Assembly: GCA_012103505.1 (NCBI GenBank)
Contig: WLWP01000001.1
Coordinates: 248,001 to 312,000 of the forward strand
Source of the DNA: Pseudomonadales bacterium
GTDB lineage: Bacteria; Pseudomonadota; Gammaproteobacteria; Pseudomonadales; Azotimanducaceae
Reading direction: 5' to 3'
DNA length: 64,000 bases
The position numbers and the translations under genes were made by a program. Positions 1 through 7,669 of this stretch are shown here, piece by piece; the stretch's first letter is position 1, and the number at the start of each line of letters is the position of its first letter. The notes under the pieces were generated by a model. It did no database searches. It saw nothing but the letters and a program-made list of their open reading frames with translations, and had not been told where the DNA came from.

Positions 1-602
1 GTGGCCAAGAAGCGCCAGAAGATCTAAACCCAATGACGAAAGCGTCTGTCGCCGGGGTGGCGGGATCAGGGCTCGTTGGCGTGGCCAAAGATACCCTCGC
101 TCAAGAAGGTACAGTGCCTGCGTTTGCCGTCGGGTTTATGCAGGTCGAAGTCGATCTTGAGACTGGCAAATACGAGGTCACTGACTACACGGGTGTCGCA
201 GATTGCGGCACGGTGCTGCATCCGCAGGGTCTGGCACAACAGATTAAGGGTGGTGCCGTTGACGGTATCGGCTTGGCTGGCTACGAACGTCATGTCTACG
301 ATCCGCAAAATGGGTTGCCCGCTTGCGTTGGTTTGAACGCGAGTAAGTTGCCCACAATTCTGGATGTACCCTCGACAATGAATGCCTCCGCAGTTGAGAT
401 TGCGGATCCAATGAATCCAGTCGGCGCCCGAGGCATTGGCGAGCCAGTTCAAGGTTGTGCTGCGGCAGCACTTCTTAGCGCGTTGTCAGATGCGCTTGGC
501 GGACATTACTTCAATCGCGTTCCAGTGATGCCGGACATGATCGTGAACGCAAGTATGGGGCGTGAGCAGAGCCACAATCCATTGCAAGTTAATACCTTTT
601 AG
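1..602 (+). CDS. Molybdopterin-binding subunit of a xanthine dehydrogenase-family hydroxylase (C-terminal end, partial)
   Basis: The reading frame is open from base 3 to the TAG at 600-602, so the gene begins upstream of the window. About 200 C-terminal residues are visible. They match the last domain of the large Mo-cofactor subunit (xanthine dehydrogenase / aldehyde oxidase / CoxL family): a stretch running from VEVDLETG through TGVADCGTVLHP to GARGIGEPV, where the Glu of the G-x-G-E segment corresponds to the catalytic base of the family. The subunit would hydroxylate an aldehyde or N-heterocycle using Mo-MCD. The next gene (8 bp away) encodes the FAD subunit, so this is one operon; the 2Fe-2S subunit is probably upstream. 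The substrate cannot be read from this fragment. Confidence 0.9.
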   Translation, partial: GQEAPEDLNPMTKASVAGVAGSGLVGVAKDTLAQEGTVPAFAVGFMQVEVDLETGKYEVTDYTGVADCGTVLHPQGLAQQIKGGAVDGIGLAGYERHVYDPQNGLPACVGLNASKLPTILDVPSTMNASAVEIADPMNPVGARGIGEPVQGCAAAALLSALSDALGGHYFNRVPVMPDMIVNASMGREQSHNPLQVNTF

Positions 603-610
603 GAGGGATC

Positions 611-1600
611 ATGGCTAAGGATATGATGCAACCTTTTGAGTTGTACCAACCGGATACGCTCGATAATGCACTTAGTTTGGCAGAGAGATACGGCGCCGAA
701 GGCTGGTTGATGTCAGGTGGCAATGACAGTCTCGATTGGTTTAAAGATCGAGCCAAGCGGCCGGTCGCAGTCATCGAGTTAGGCGGTCTAACTGACCTCG
801 CTGGCATTAAGGCAGTCGATGGTGGATTAGAGATCGGTGCCCAGACGACTCTGACCGAAATCGCGAACTCAGATTTAGTACGCGAGAATTTCTCGGTGCT
901 TGCCGATGCGGCAGCGCGAGTGGCAAGCCCGCAAATCAGAAACGCGAGTTCGATTGGCGGCAACGTCTGTCAGGATGCGCGTTGTTGGTACTACCGCGAT
1001 GGCTTGGATTGTTACCGTGCTGGTGGCACCACTTGTTATGCCGACACTCCAGAAGGCATGAATCGCGAGCATTGCTTGTTTGGTGCAGATCGTTGTGTGG
1101 CGGTATCACCGTCCGACACAGCACCTGCACTTGTTGCCCTCGATGCAGAGTTTGTCATCTCAGGATCGGCTGGAACTCGCACCGTTGCAGCGGGCGATTT
1201 CTTCATTGGTCCCGACATCGACATCGAACGCATGACGGTTTTAGAACCTGGCGAGATACTGACTCTCATCAAGATCCCTGCAACCTTCGCGGGCGCAACT
1301 TTTTACTTTGAAAAAGTCGCCGATCGCAACGTCTGGGATTTCCCGATCGTTAATGTCGCTGCCGCCATCAAAGAGAGCGATGGCAAGATTGAGGACATAA
1401 GAATCGCCTGTGCGGGTGTTGAATGTGTACCGAAGCGACTAACCGTTGTCGAAGAAGTCGTCAAAGGCAGTGTTCGAGACGAGGAGACTGCCAAACTTGC
1501 CGGTCAATCAGCCGTTCGAGGCGCAACGCCGTTGAATTTCAACCACTTCAAGATTCCGCTGATGGAAAATCTTGTCGTACGCGCGTTGCGGGATGCCTAA
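611..1600 (+). CDS. FAD-binding subunit of molybdenum hydroxylase, Cys-rich (PaoB/YagS or HcrB-like)
   Basis: A 329-residue medium subunit of the xanthine dehydrogenase family. The FAD-binding domain is near residues 8-180 (SGGNDSL near 35-40, SSIGGNVC at 113-120) and a CO-dehydrogenase flavoprotein C-terminal domain follows. Residues 120-162 hold six cysteines (120, 125, 134, 142, 155, 162) in a loop ending with ADRCVAVSPSDTAPAL. Such a loop is known in PaoB/YagS and in the 4-hydroxybenzoyl-CoA reductase beta subunit, where it binds an extra [4Fe-4S] cluster; I infer the same here. A strong ribosome site (AGGAGG, 601-606) precedes the ATG. The product would pass electrons from the Mo subunit, and the cytochrome b gene downstream suggests delivery to the membrane. 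Confidence 0.9.
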   Translation: MAKDMMQPFELYQPDTLDNALSLAERYGAEGWLMSGGNDSLDWFKDRAKRPVAVIELGGLTDLAGIKAVDGGLEIGAQTTLTEIANSDLVRENFSVLADAAARVASPQIRNASSIGGNVCQDARCWYYRDGLDCYRAGGTTCYADTPEGMNREHCLFGADRCVAVSPSDTAPALVALDAEFVISGSAGTRTVAAGDFFIGPDIDIERMTVLEPGEILTLIKIPATFAGATFYFEKVADRNVWDFPIVNVAAAIKESDGKIEDIRIACAGVECVPKRLTVVEEVVKGSVRDEETAKLAGQSAVRGATPLNFNHFKIPLMENLVVRALRDA

Positions 1601-1609
1601 TCAGGTCTG

Positions 1610-1765
1610 ATGGAGTTCTTTCGTTATAGCAGTAACGCTTGGGGCCAGACCACGCTCGAAGGCGCTTCTTGGGATCTTTTGCCAATCTTGTTTGGCATCG
1701 GCGTGGTCGTGATAGTTGGCCATGCAGCCTACATGTGGCTCGCTAAACGAAAGCAGACGCGTTAG
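1610..1765 (+). CDS. Small single-helix membrane protein in molybdenum hydroxylase operon
   Basis: A 51-codon open frame from ATG 1610 to TAG 1763-1765 exactly fills the gap between the FAD subunit and the cytochrome b gene (9 bp and 6 bp spacing). The protein has a short N-terminal part rich in aromatic and polar residues (MEFFRYSSNAWGQTT), one hydrophobic helix at about residues 22-44 (LLPILFGIGVVVIVGHAAY) and a basic tail (AKRKQTR), which predicts an N-out/C-in single-span topology. I do not recognise a family. Its place in the operon suggests an accessory anchor or cytochrome-associated subunit that ties the soluble enzyme to the membrane; this is inference. Confidence 0.6.
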   Translation: MEFFRYSSNAWGQTTLEGASWDLLPILFGIGVVVIVGHAAYMWLAKRKQTR

Positions 1766-1771
1766 ACCAAT

Positions 1772-2398
1772 ATGAGTTCAGTAGATTTACCGGACCAGTC
1801 GGTACGGCGACATGCTGCGTCGGATCGTGTTGTGCATTGGTTGTTCGCTGTGAGTGTTTTGATCCTGCTTGGTACCGGCTTCCTGCCGATCGTTGGTTTA
1901 AATTTTGAATGGGTGACATGGCATTGGAGCACTGGATTGGCGCTTACGGCAGTACTCGGTGTACATGTCTGGCGCGCATGGCTGAAAACTAAGTTTCGCT
2001 CGATTTGGTTTGGCTTTAGTGATGCCAAGTTGGCGCTAGTGAGCCTGAAAGATGGTAGTCAAAAGCCAGGCAAATACTCTCCTGCGCAAAAAATGATGCA
2101 CTTTGGTGTCACGGTGTTGGTGCTCGGCACGCTGGTGACGGGTTTAGTGATGATGGTCAAGGTTGATACCCCTTTCTGGGAACGCAATCCTTACTTACTC
2201 GACGGATCCACCTGGGGTGTCGTTTATCTTGTGCATGGGCTCTCGTCGATGTTATTGATCACGACGGTGATGTTGCACATCTATTTCGCGTTGCGGCCAG
2301 AGAAACGACTCTATTTGCGCTCGATGTTTAGTGGTGAGATTTCTCGCACCGAACTCGCGGACCATCACGATCAAGAAAAATGGTCAGGAGATCAATAA
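1772..2398 (+). CDS. Cytochrome b/b561-domain membrane protein
   Basis: A 208-residue protein with four hydrophobic helices, like the cytochrome b subunits of Ni-Fe hydrogenase and formate dehydrogenase (HupC/FdnI fold). His residues that could ligate haem b lie in helix 1 (R-V-V-H-W near residue 23), helix 2 (WHWSTG and VLGVHVWRAW near 50-70), helix 3 (MMHFG near 110) and helix 4 (VHGLSS and MLHIYF near 152-170). It probably takes electrons from the Mo/FAD enzyme encoded upstream and gives them to quinone. The C-terminus is charged and cytoplasmic (HHDQEKWSGDQ). Its start, just after the one-helix gene, supports co-translation. Confidence 0.85.
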   Translation: MSSVDLPDQSVRRHAASDRVVHWLFAVSVLILLGTGFLPIVGLNFEWVTWHWSTGLALTAVLGVHVWRAWLKTKFRSIWFGFSDAKLALVSLKDGSQKPGKYSPAQKMMHFGVTVLVLGTLVTGLVMMVKVDTPFWERNPYLLDGSTWGVVYLVHGLSSMLLITTVMLHIYFALRPEKRLYLRSMFSGEISRTELADHHDQEKWSGDQ

Positions 2399-2412
2399 GT
2401 TATGAGTACGCG

Positions 2413-2799
2413 ATGAGTAAGGTGGCACTGGACGAGTGCATTGAGGCGATCGAGTCGGGCTATGAGTTTTTACTTGCCTACGCTGCACAAGGTTTTGAAG
2501 CGAACCAAACTGGCGCCCACAGCCAAGACGTGCGCAAGCACCTCGAAGCGATGGCTGCAGCCCTTGCTGAACTGGATACGGTCACACGTGCTGCGACGCA
2601 AGAAAGAGACGGTATCGAACCTAGCTACGAAAGTTTCCTCGATACCGTTCGCGATGATGCCGTGCGGGCGGCAGGTGTTGTTGCCCTTGTGTTGTCGAGA
2701 GAAGGAATAAGCTCTCAAATAGTCGATAACTTCAACGCCTCGACTCATATCAGAACCGTACTAACGGATCTTTTCTTATTAGATGAAGCTCTAAAATAG
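2413..2799 (+). CDS. Hypothetical helical protein, last gene of the molybdenum hydroxylase operon
   Basis: The frame is open from 2380, overlapping the cytochrome gene, but the ATG at 2413 gives a cleaner N-terminus (MSKVALDECIEAIESG) and only a 14-bp gap; no strong ribosome site distinguishes the starts. The 128-residue product is acidic, mostly alpha-helical by eye, and has no signal peptide or membrane segment. It has one Cys near the start and no metal-binding motif. I recognise no family. An accessory or assembly role for the upstream molybdenum enzyme is possible because of position only. Confidence 0.6.
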   Translation: MSKVALDECIEAIESGYEFLLAYAAQGFEANQTGAHSQDVRKHLEAMAAALAELDTVTRAATQERDGIEPSYESFLDTVRDDAVRAAGVVALVLSREGISSQIVDNFNASTHIRTVLTDLFLLDEALK

Positions 2800-3065
2800 A
2801 TTTGCGTTGGTGTTCTTTTTGTCGGAGACTCAAGGTAAGTCTTAGCCTAACTGGCTGATTCTTAAAAAGTTGTCTACCTCAATCTTGTAACGGGAGAGGT
2901 TGCGAGACGCGAAACTCAATTGGGTTTTGTGAAAGTGAGCTGTAAATCAGCTAGAGGTTAGACTACTGGAGCGCACTAAAAAGGCATTTTAAGTGTCGGG
3001 TGCAAAAACCTACGCTAATAATAATTCTAAGTAGGATAAACAAGGGATATACGAGGGGTAAATCC
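2800..3065 (+). other. Intergenic region before TonB receptor
   Basis: 266 bases without a supported gene. It should contain the promoter of the TonB receptor. A small inverted repeat, AGCTG-TAAAT-CAGCT, lies at 2938-2952. I see no clear terminator with a T-tract for the upstream operon and no convincing sigma-70 pair. Confidence 0.4.
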
Positions 3066-4592
3066 ATGGCCGTACTACTACGTGCTAGCGTCTCAGCGTT
3101 AGCTTGTCTTTCCATTGCTATACCTGCCTTTGCTCAAGAACAAACTCGACGAATTGAAGAAGTCATCGTGACGGCGGAAAAACGCCAATCGACGGTTTCG
3201 GATACGTCGATTTCGATCACGGCAATAGGCGAGCAAATGATCGAGGATTTGGGTATTCAATCCGCGAACGAGTTCGTTAACTTCATACCGGCGACCACAA
3301 GAGACGACTTTGACATCCGGATTCGCGGTGTTGGTCGAAACTTCAGGTCACTTGGTGGTGACCCTGGCGTCGCCACATACTACAACGGTGTCTACTCAGA
3401 AGACGCGTTGATCGCTCTAACCGAAAATGCCCTTTGGGACCTCGAACGCATCGAAGTTCTGCGTGGTCCACAAGGCACGCTCTATGGTCGTAACTCGATT
3501 GGCGGTGCAATCAACTACATCTCCAAAGGTCCGACCGATGAGTGGGGTGGATCGTTCCGGACCCAAATCGGTCAATACAACAACCTAGAGGTGTATGGCG
3601 CTGTCGGTGGTCCAATCATCGAAGACGTTTTGAACTTTCGCGTAACGGCTGCTAAGCAAGCTCGGGACGGTGTTCAAGATGGTCAGTTTGGCACTCAAGA
3701 TGCAGATGACGTCAATGACCAGAACACATCGTTCTCTCTCGAATGGACACCATCCGATACGATCACAGTAGAGACTCGCTACAACGATCGACGGTCGCTC
3801 CGTCGGATTGGTGCGAGCACTTTGATCGATCAGGGCTGGGGTAATAACAGAGGCACTCGTGGTACTGATCTGTACGCCTTTGGTGTTCGTGCGGTGGATG
3901 CAACGACACCTGGTGCAAGCATGTTCACACACCCAATAACTGGTGCAATTGGCTACGGTGCACCAATCAGACCCGGTGTCGATATTGCGTCTAGTTCTTT
4001 TCCGAATGAAGCGTTCATGGGTATAGACTACCTGAACGGCCGTGCCGGTGATCCAGATAAGGCTGACCCCGAAATCTTTTCTAACGGTGAAAACGATGAG
4101 GAATTTGATCAGCAAGCAGTAGCGATGACCGTGACGTGGGATCTCAGTGAAGAAACCACGCTGAAGTACGTCTTCGGCTACAACGATTTTCTCTATACGT
4201 TTGACATCGACGGTGATCACTCTAACGGTCTAATTTCTGATCCCAACGCTAGGACGCATGAAGAAGTGCACAACTTCTCCCACGAACTACAGTTGTTGTG
4301 GAGCATTGGCGACAATCTCGAGATGACCAGTGGCTTGTACTACTTTGACAGCAACCGCCTCCAAGACTTCGGCTTCAATAGCCGCCGTACTCAGGGGCGT
4401 GTTCAAGGACCTGCTGACTATGGCTTACTTGATGCGCCAAACATATTCCTCGGTGGCGCTAACTTTTTCCAAGCTTTCGGCGCCGCAACTGCTCTTTGGA
4501 CGCAGCCTCACCTTCGGCTCAGCACTGCACCAGTCGGTACTGGCGGGGCGGGGGTTGGGAAGGTGATCCTCAGTATACGTACCATCACTTGA
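3066..4592 (+). CDS. TonB-dependent receptor, N-terminal part (reading frame broken)
   Basis: Start ATG 3066 follows a good ribosome site (GAGGGG, 3053-3058). Residues 1-22 form a signal peptide ending near PAFA-QE. A TonB-box-like segment (RRIEEVIVTAEKR) is followed by the plug domain (residues about 45-160, with IRGVGRNFRS, VEVLRGPQGTLYGRNSIGGAINY-type features) and the first barrel strands. The class is that seen in many marine and sphingomonad receptors for organic compounds. The frame ends out of phase at 4592, while the rest of the barrel continues in another frame from about 4559. Adding one G to the G-run at 4557-4559 restores one protein of about 939 residues. Substrate unknown. Confidence 0.9.
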   Translation: MAVLLRASVSALACLSIAIPAFAQEQTRRIEEVIVTAEKRQSTVSDTSISITAIGEQMIEDLGIQSANEFVNFIPATTRDDFDIRIRGVGRNFRSLGGDPGVATYYNGVYSEDALIALTENALWDLERIEVLRGPQGTLYGRNSIGGAINYISKGPTDEWGGSFRTQIGQYNNLEVYGAVGGPIIEDVLNFRVTAAKQARDGVQDGQFGTQDADDVNDQNTSFSLEWTPSDTITVETRYNDRRSLRRIGASTLIDQGWGNNRGTRGTDLYAFGVRAVDATTPGASMFTHPITGAIGYGAPIRPGVDIASSSFPNEAFMGIDYLNGRAGDPDKADPEIFSNGENDEEFDQQAVAMTVTWDLSEETTLKYVFGYNDFLYTFDIDGDHSNGLISDPNARTHEEVHNFSHELQLLWSIGDNLEMTSGLYYFDSNRLQDFGFNSRRTQGRVQGPADYGLLDAPNIFLGGANFFQAFGAATALWTQPHLRLSTAPVGTGGAGVGKVILSIRTIT

Positions 4593-5884
4593 ACAAGAAT
4601 GAGACCCAACAGACTGCGGCGTTCACTCAAGGTACCTATACCTTCAACGAGAATTGGGCGCTTACTTTGGGCGTGCGTTGGGCGGAAGACGAAAAATCAG
4701 TATTTGAGAACCGTGGTGGTTATCTCGAAACAGATCTTATTGGTGGCTTCAGACCTTTCGTTGATATCCCATTCTTGTATACCGGTGGCGGACCAGGATA
4801 CTTCGAGATGTCATCTCTAAGTAATCTTGCGTTGACCAACGTGTTAATGGGACGCGCGAATATCCAGCCAGGAGTATTTGCACCCGATGCAATCACACCG
4901 GTTTGTGCGCTAGAAGATCCGAATTGTGCTTCCCCGTTGTTACTACAAGGGGTCCCCCTCAGCTGGGCTGGTCAAGCCGAGGCTGACGATGATTGGTCGA
5001 AAGTCACTTGGCGAGCCAACATGGATTGGACGCCGAATGATACGACGCTGATCTACTTTGGCGTGACGACGGGCTATCGCGCTGGTGGTTATGGCCTTGG
5101 TGCAGTTGACGCACGGATTACAGTTGGTAACGTCATTGAGCCGCTGAGCTATGACGAAGAAGAAGTCTTGGCCGTAGAACTTGGCTACAAAGGACAATTC
5201 TTTGACGACACATTGCAAATCAATGCGTCGATCTACCGCTACGATTATGAAGGTTATCAAGATAGCTTGACCATTTTCGATCCCTCGCAAAACTCCTTCC
5301 GTGACATACCGACGAACGTTGGCGACGCGGTGAACCAAGGATTTGAAATCGAATGGGTGTGGTTAGCGACGGATAACTTGAGTATCAACGGTAACTACAG
5401 TTATACCGATACCGAGTACAAGGACGACACGTATTTCCAGGAAACTGATGATCCTCGTCGACCCACAGCGATCTTCCCGATTCTACCAACGTTAACGGAC
5501 CCAGGTATTTACAACGCTAAGGACGAATCGCTTAAGGGTATTCCTGAGCACAAAGCGGTTGTTTGGGGTACGTACCAATGGAATACAGACGTCGGAAACA
5601 TCTACTTGAATGGCGTTGTATCGTATACAGGTGAGTACTGGCCCACGGCGATTCAGCGCGACTTAGATGAACTAGACTCTCGTGTACAAACTGACATCAG
5701 CCTGACTTGGTCAAGTTTGGATGGTAAGCGTCGGGTTCGTTTCTTCGTTGACAACATCTTCGATGAGCGCATGTATCGAGACTTTGGTACGGGTGGCGAT
5801 GGCAACAACTACAAGTTCACAGGTTCAATGTTGAACCCACGTATGTGGGGTATTGATGCCCGTTGGGACTTTGGTGACGGCTAG
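4559..5884 (+). CDS. TonB-dependent receptor, C-terminal barrel (continuation after frameshift)
   Basis: This 441-residue segment has no start or signal of its own and continues the barrel of the gene begun at 3066. It shows repeated outer-membrane strand patterns (TQGTYTFNENWALTLGVRW, TTLIYFGVTTGYRAGGYG, LAVELGYKGQF, RVRFFVDNIFDERMYRD) and the end typical of the family (RMWGIDARWDFGDG). The in-frame ATG at 4496 lies before the junction and would give an unnatural N-terminus. A terminator follows 18 bp after the stop. Confidence 0.88.
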   Translation, partial: EGDPQYTYHHLNKNETQQTAAFTQGTYTFNENWALTLGVRWAEDEKSVFENRGGYLETDLIGGFRPFVDIPFLYTGGGPGYFEMSSLSNLALTNVLMGRANIQPGVFAPDAITPVCALEDPNCASPLLLQGVPLSWAGQAEADDDWSKVTWRANMDWTPNDTTLIYFGVTTGYRAGGYGLGAVDARITVGNVIEPLSYDEEEVLAVELGYKGQFFDDTLQINASIYRYDYEGYQDSLTIFDPSQNSFRDIPTNVGDAVNQGFEIEWVWLATDNLSINGNYSYTDTEYKDDTYFQETDDPRRPTAIFPILPTLTDPGIYNAKDESLKGIPEHKAVVWGTYQWNTDVGNIYLNGVVSYTGEYWPTAIQRDLDELDSRVQTDISLTWSSLDGKRRVRFFVDNIFDERMYRDFGTGGDGNNYKFTGSMLNPRMWGIDARWDFGDG

Positions 5885-5902
5885 ATAGCCCGCCAATAGA
5901 AC

Positions 5903-5938
5903 AAAGCCCCAGCCGGGTTACCGTCTGGGGCTTTTTTT
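5903..5938 (+). terminator. Rho-independent terminator after TonB receptor
   Basis: Perfect 10-bp stem AAAGCCCCAG (5903-5912) with CTGGGGCTTT (5925-5934), a 12-base loop, and seven T (5932-5938). It ends the plus-strand TonB receptor. The A-run on the left side could also serve the minus-strand gene that ends at 5964. Confidence 0.9.
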
Positions 5939-5963
5939 CGCGATATGTTTAGGGATAAGGTGT

Positions 5964-6332
5964 TTAGGGACAGACAGCACTCACCGGTTGTATATCCGGT
6001 GCACCGGCCATATGTGGTCCTAAGGTTGGGAAGAGTGCCGCAACTTCTGGCGCCTTGCCGTGCGCGGCCCGAGCAGCTTCGTTCTCGTAGCGCTCCATCA
6101 TGAAATACTGGCCGTCGACTCCCCGGTAGGGTGCGTAGAGAATGACACCACTCTCGACCTCTTGCACAGTTTGTGCGAGTTTGGCTAAGGCAGCTTCGAA
6201 TTGGGCTTCATTGCCAGCTTTGACGTTGAAGCTCGCGACATAACCAACTTCGTCTTCGCTACAGGTGGCGTAAACGCCGGGTGCAGCGAACAGTGCTGGC
6301 AAAAGGACTATGGGTAAAAACTTCTTGTTCAT
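5964..6332 (-). CDS. Secreted antibiotic-biosynthesis-monooxygenase-like (ABM/quinol monooxygenase fold) protein
   Basis: Start ATG at 6332 is chosen because it opens directly into a signal peptide (MNKKFLPIVLLPALFAAPGVYA); the frame extends further upstream only into the divergent gene. The mature ~100 residues show the ferredoxin-like dimeric alpha/beta-barrel pattern of ABM proteins: VGYVASFNVKAGNEAQFEAAL, then YAPYRGVDGQYFMMERYENEAARAAH, then a Pro-rich end with a final Cys that could pair with the Cys after the signal peptide. Periplasmic location is unusual for ABM proteins. Function unknown; a haem or quinone-related role is only a family-based guess. Confidence 0.8.
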   Translation of the reverse strand: MNKKFLPIVLLPALFAAPGVYATCSEDEVGYVASFNVKAGNEAQFEAALAKLAQTVQEVESGVILYAPYRGVDGQYFMMERYENEAARAAHGKAPEVAALFPTLGPHMAGAPDIQPVSAVCP

Positions 6333-6378
6333 TGTGATTTCCAGAATTGCGAATCGTGCATTAAAGCGGATATAGCGA

Positions 6379-7626
6379 GTGACCGAAACTACCTCGCCTA
6401 AATCACCCTTAGGCAATCGTGATTTTAGATTGTTGCTCGGTGGTCACGCCCTTGGCCAGATGCTCGGCCCGTTGCAATTCCTCACCCAAATTCTGTGGGT
6501 ACAGGCGAACGCTCCTGAAGATATCTGGCTGATTTTGGTGGCACTCATCGGCGCGAGCCGCGGCTTGGGTGCGCTTACGTTCGGTTTGTATGGTGGCGCT
6601 TTGGCTGATCGCTACGATCGACGCGTGCTACTCATCATCGCGCAGGTCGCCTTGGTCGCCATCACCTGCGCCATCTCGGCCTTGATGTTCTCTGGGGTTA
6701 CGGGTGTTTTAGGGTTTGCCGGTTTTTTCTTTCTGGCTTTTCTCACGGCTGGGTTACAGGCGGTGGATGCGCCAACGCGATTGGCGATAGTTCCAGACAT
6801 CTTAGGTCCTGAATTGACCCCGGCAGGGATGTCCCTAAATCAGGTGGCCGTGCAGCTGTCTATGCCGATAGCGATGTTCGCCACTGGATTCATTATCCAT
6901 GAGCTGGATTTTGCTGGAGCATACTTGTTTAGCGTGACCGGCCATGTCCTGGTCATCGTCTTTTTGACGCTGATGCACTACGAGACCAGCACGCAGTTGA
7001 CGAGATCAAGCGACTACGGATTCGGGCAGGCCATAGATGATGTGCGAGAAGGGCTTCGGTATGCGCGCGGTCACAACACAGTCTTGTGGATCATTATTTT
7101 ACTGGTGTTGATGATGAGCCTTGGCTTTCCTGCTACCGCGAACCTGGGTCCGACATGGATCAATACTGAGGTCGGTGTGCCGATAAAGGACATGGGTTAC
7201 ATCGTTATGAACTGGGGTATCGGTTCTTTGGCTGCGGCATTGTTTCTAACCCGTTTCTCTAAAGTGGCTTACCGGGGTCGATTGATTGTTGGTGGGGCCA
7301 TCTTGTTTTGTGTTTCGTTTGTGGTCTTTGTCTTCGATCGATCGGTGATAAATGTTGTTATCGGTAATCTCGGATTGGGAGCAGGGATGACGATCACTTC
7401 CGTTTCAAGCACCATTCTTATCCAGCAGTTGGTACCAAACGAAGTTAGGGGCAGGATAATGAGCCTCTTTCAGCTCAACATGGGGTTTGCCCAACTGATG
7501 ACGATGCCTGTGGCGATGCTTGCCCAGTGGCTAACGCTGAGTGTTTTGTTTCCTTTGCTAGCTGGCGCGACATTAGTGGTGGTCCTTCTTGTGGTCGTGA
7601 CTCAAAGACAAATTGTCCGGGCGTGA
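6379..7626 (+). CDS. MFS transporter (EntS-like, MFS_3 type)
   Basis: A 415-residue major facilitator with about 12 hydrophobic helices. It has the loop 2-3 signature G-x-x-A-D-R-Y-D-R-R (GGALADRYDRRVL near residue 75) and the second-half loop ending in VPNEVRGRIMSLFQ, as in the enterobactin-exporter-like group. The start is a GTG at 6379, 46 bp from the divergent ABM gene, so the promoters share this gap. It begins a four-gene run (next gene 43 bp downstream) with a DUF1537 protein, a TPP enzyme and a hydroxyacid dehydrogenase, so it may move that pathway's substrate or product. Confidence 0.85.
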   Translation: MTETTSPKSPLGNRDFRLLLGGHALGQMLGPLQFLTQILWVQANAPEDIWLILVALIGASRGLGALTFGLYGGALADRYDRRVLLIIAQVALVAITCAISALMFSGVTGVLGFAGFFFLAFLTAGLQAVDAPTRLAIVPDILGPELTPAGMSLNQVAVQLSMPIAMFATGFIIHELDFAGAYLFSVTGHVLVIVFLTLMHYETSTQLTRSSDYGFGQAIDDVREGLRYARGHNTVLWIIILLVLMMSLGFPATANLGPTWINTEVGVPIKDMGYIVMNWGIGSLAAALFLTRFSKVAYRGRLIVGGAILFCVSFVVFVFDRSVINVVIGNLGLGAGMTITSVSSTILIQQLVPNEVRGRIMSLFQLNMGFAQLMTMPVAMLAQWLTLSVLFPLLAGATLVVVLLVVVTQRQIVRA

Positions 7627-7669
7627 AGGGGAGCAGAAGCGTATCTATGCATGACTTAAGTGAAGGCAA

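Noticed and set aside
3585..4220. Minus-strand 211-residue open frame inside TonB receptor 1
   Set aside because: Shadow of a clear receptor coding region on the plus strand; no protein family pattern.
4496..4558. ATG at 4496 as a real start for a separate barrel protein
   Set aside because: Translation before 4559 gives residues unlike receptor strands, and one inserted G joins the two halves smoothly.
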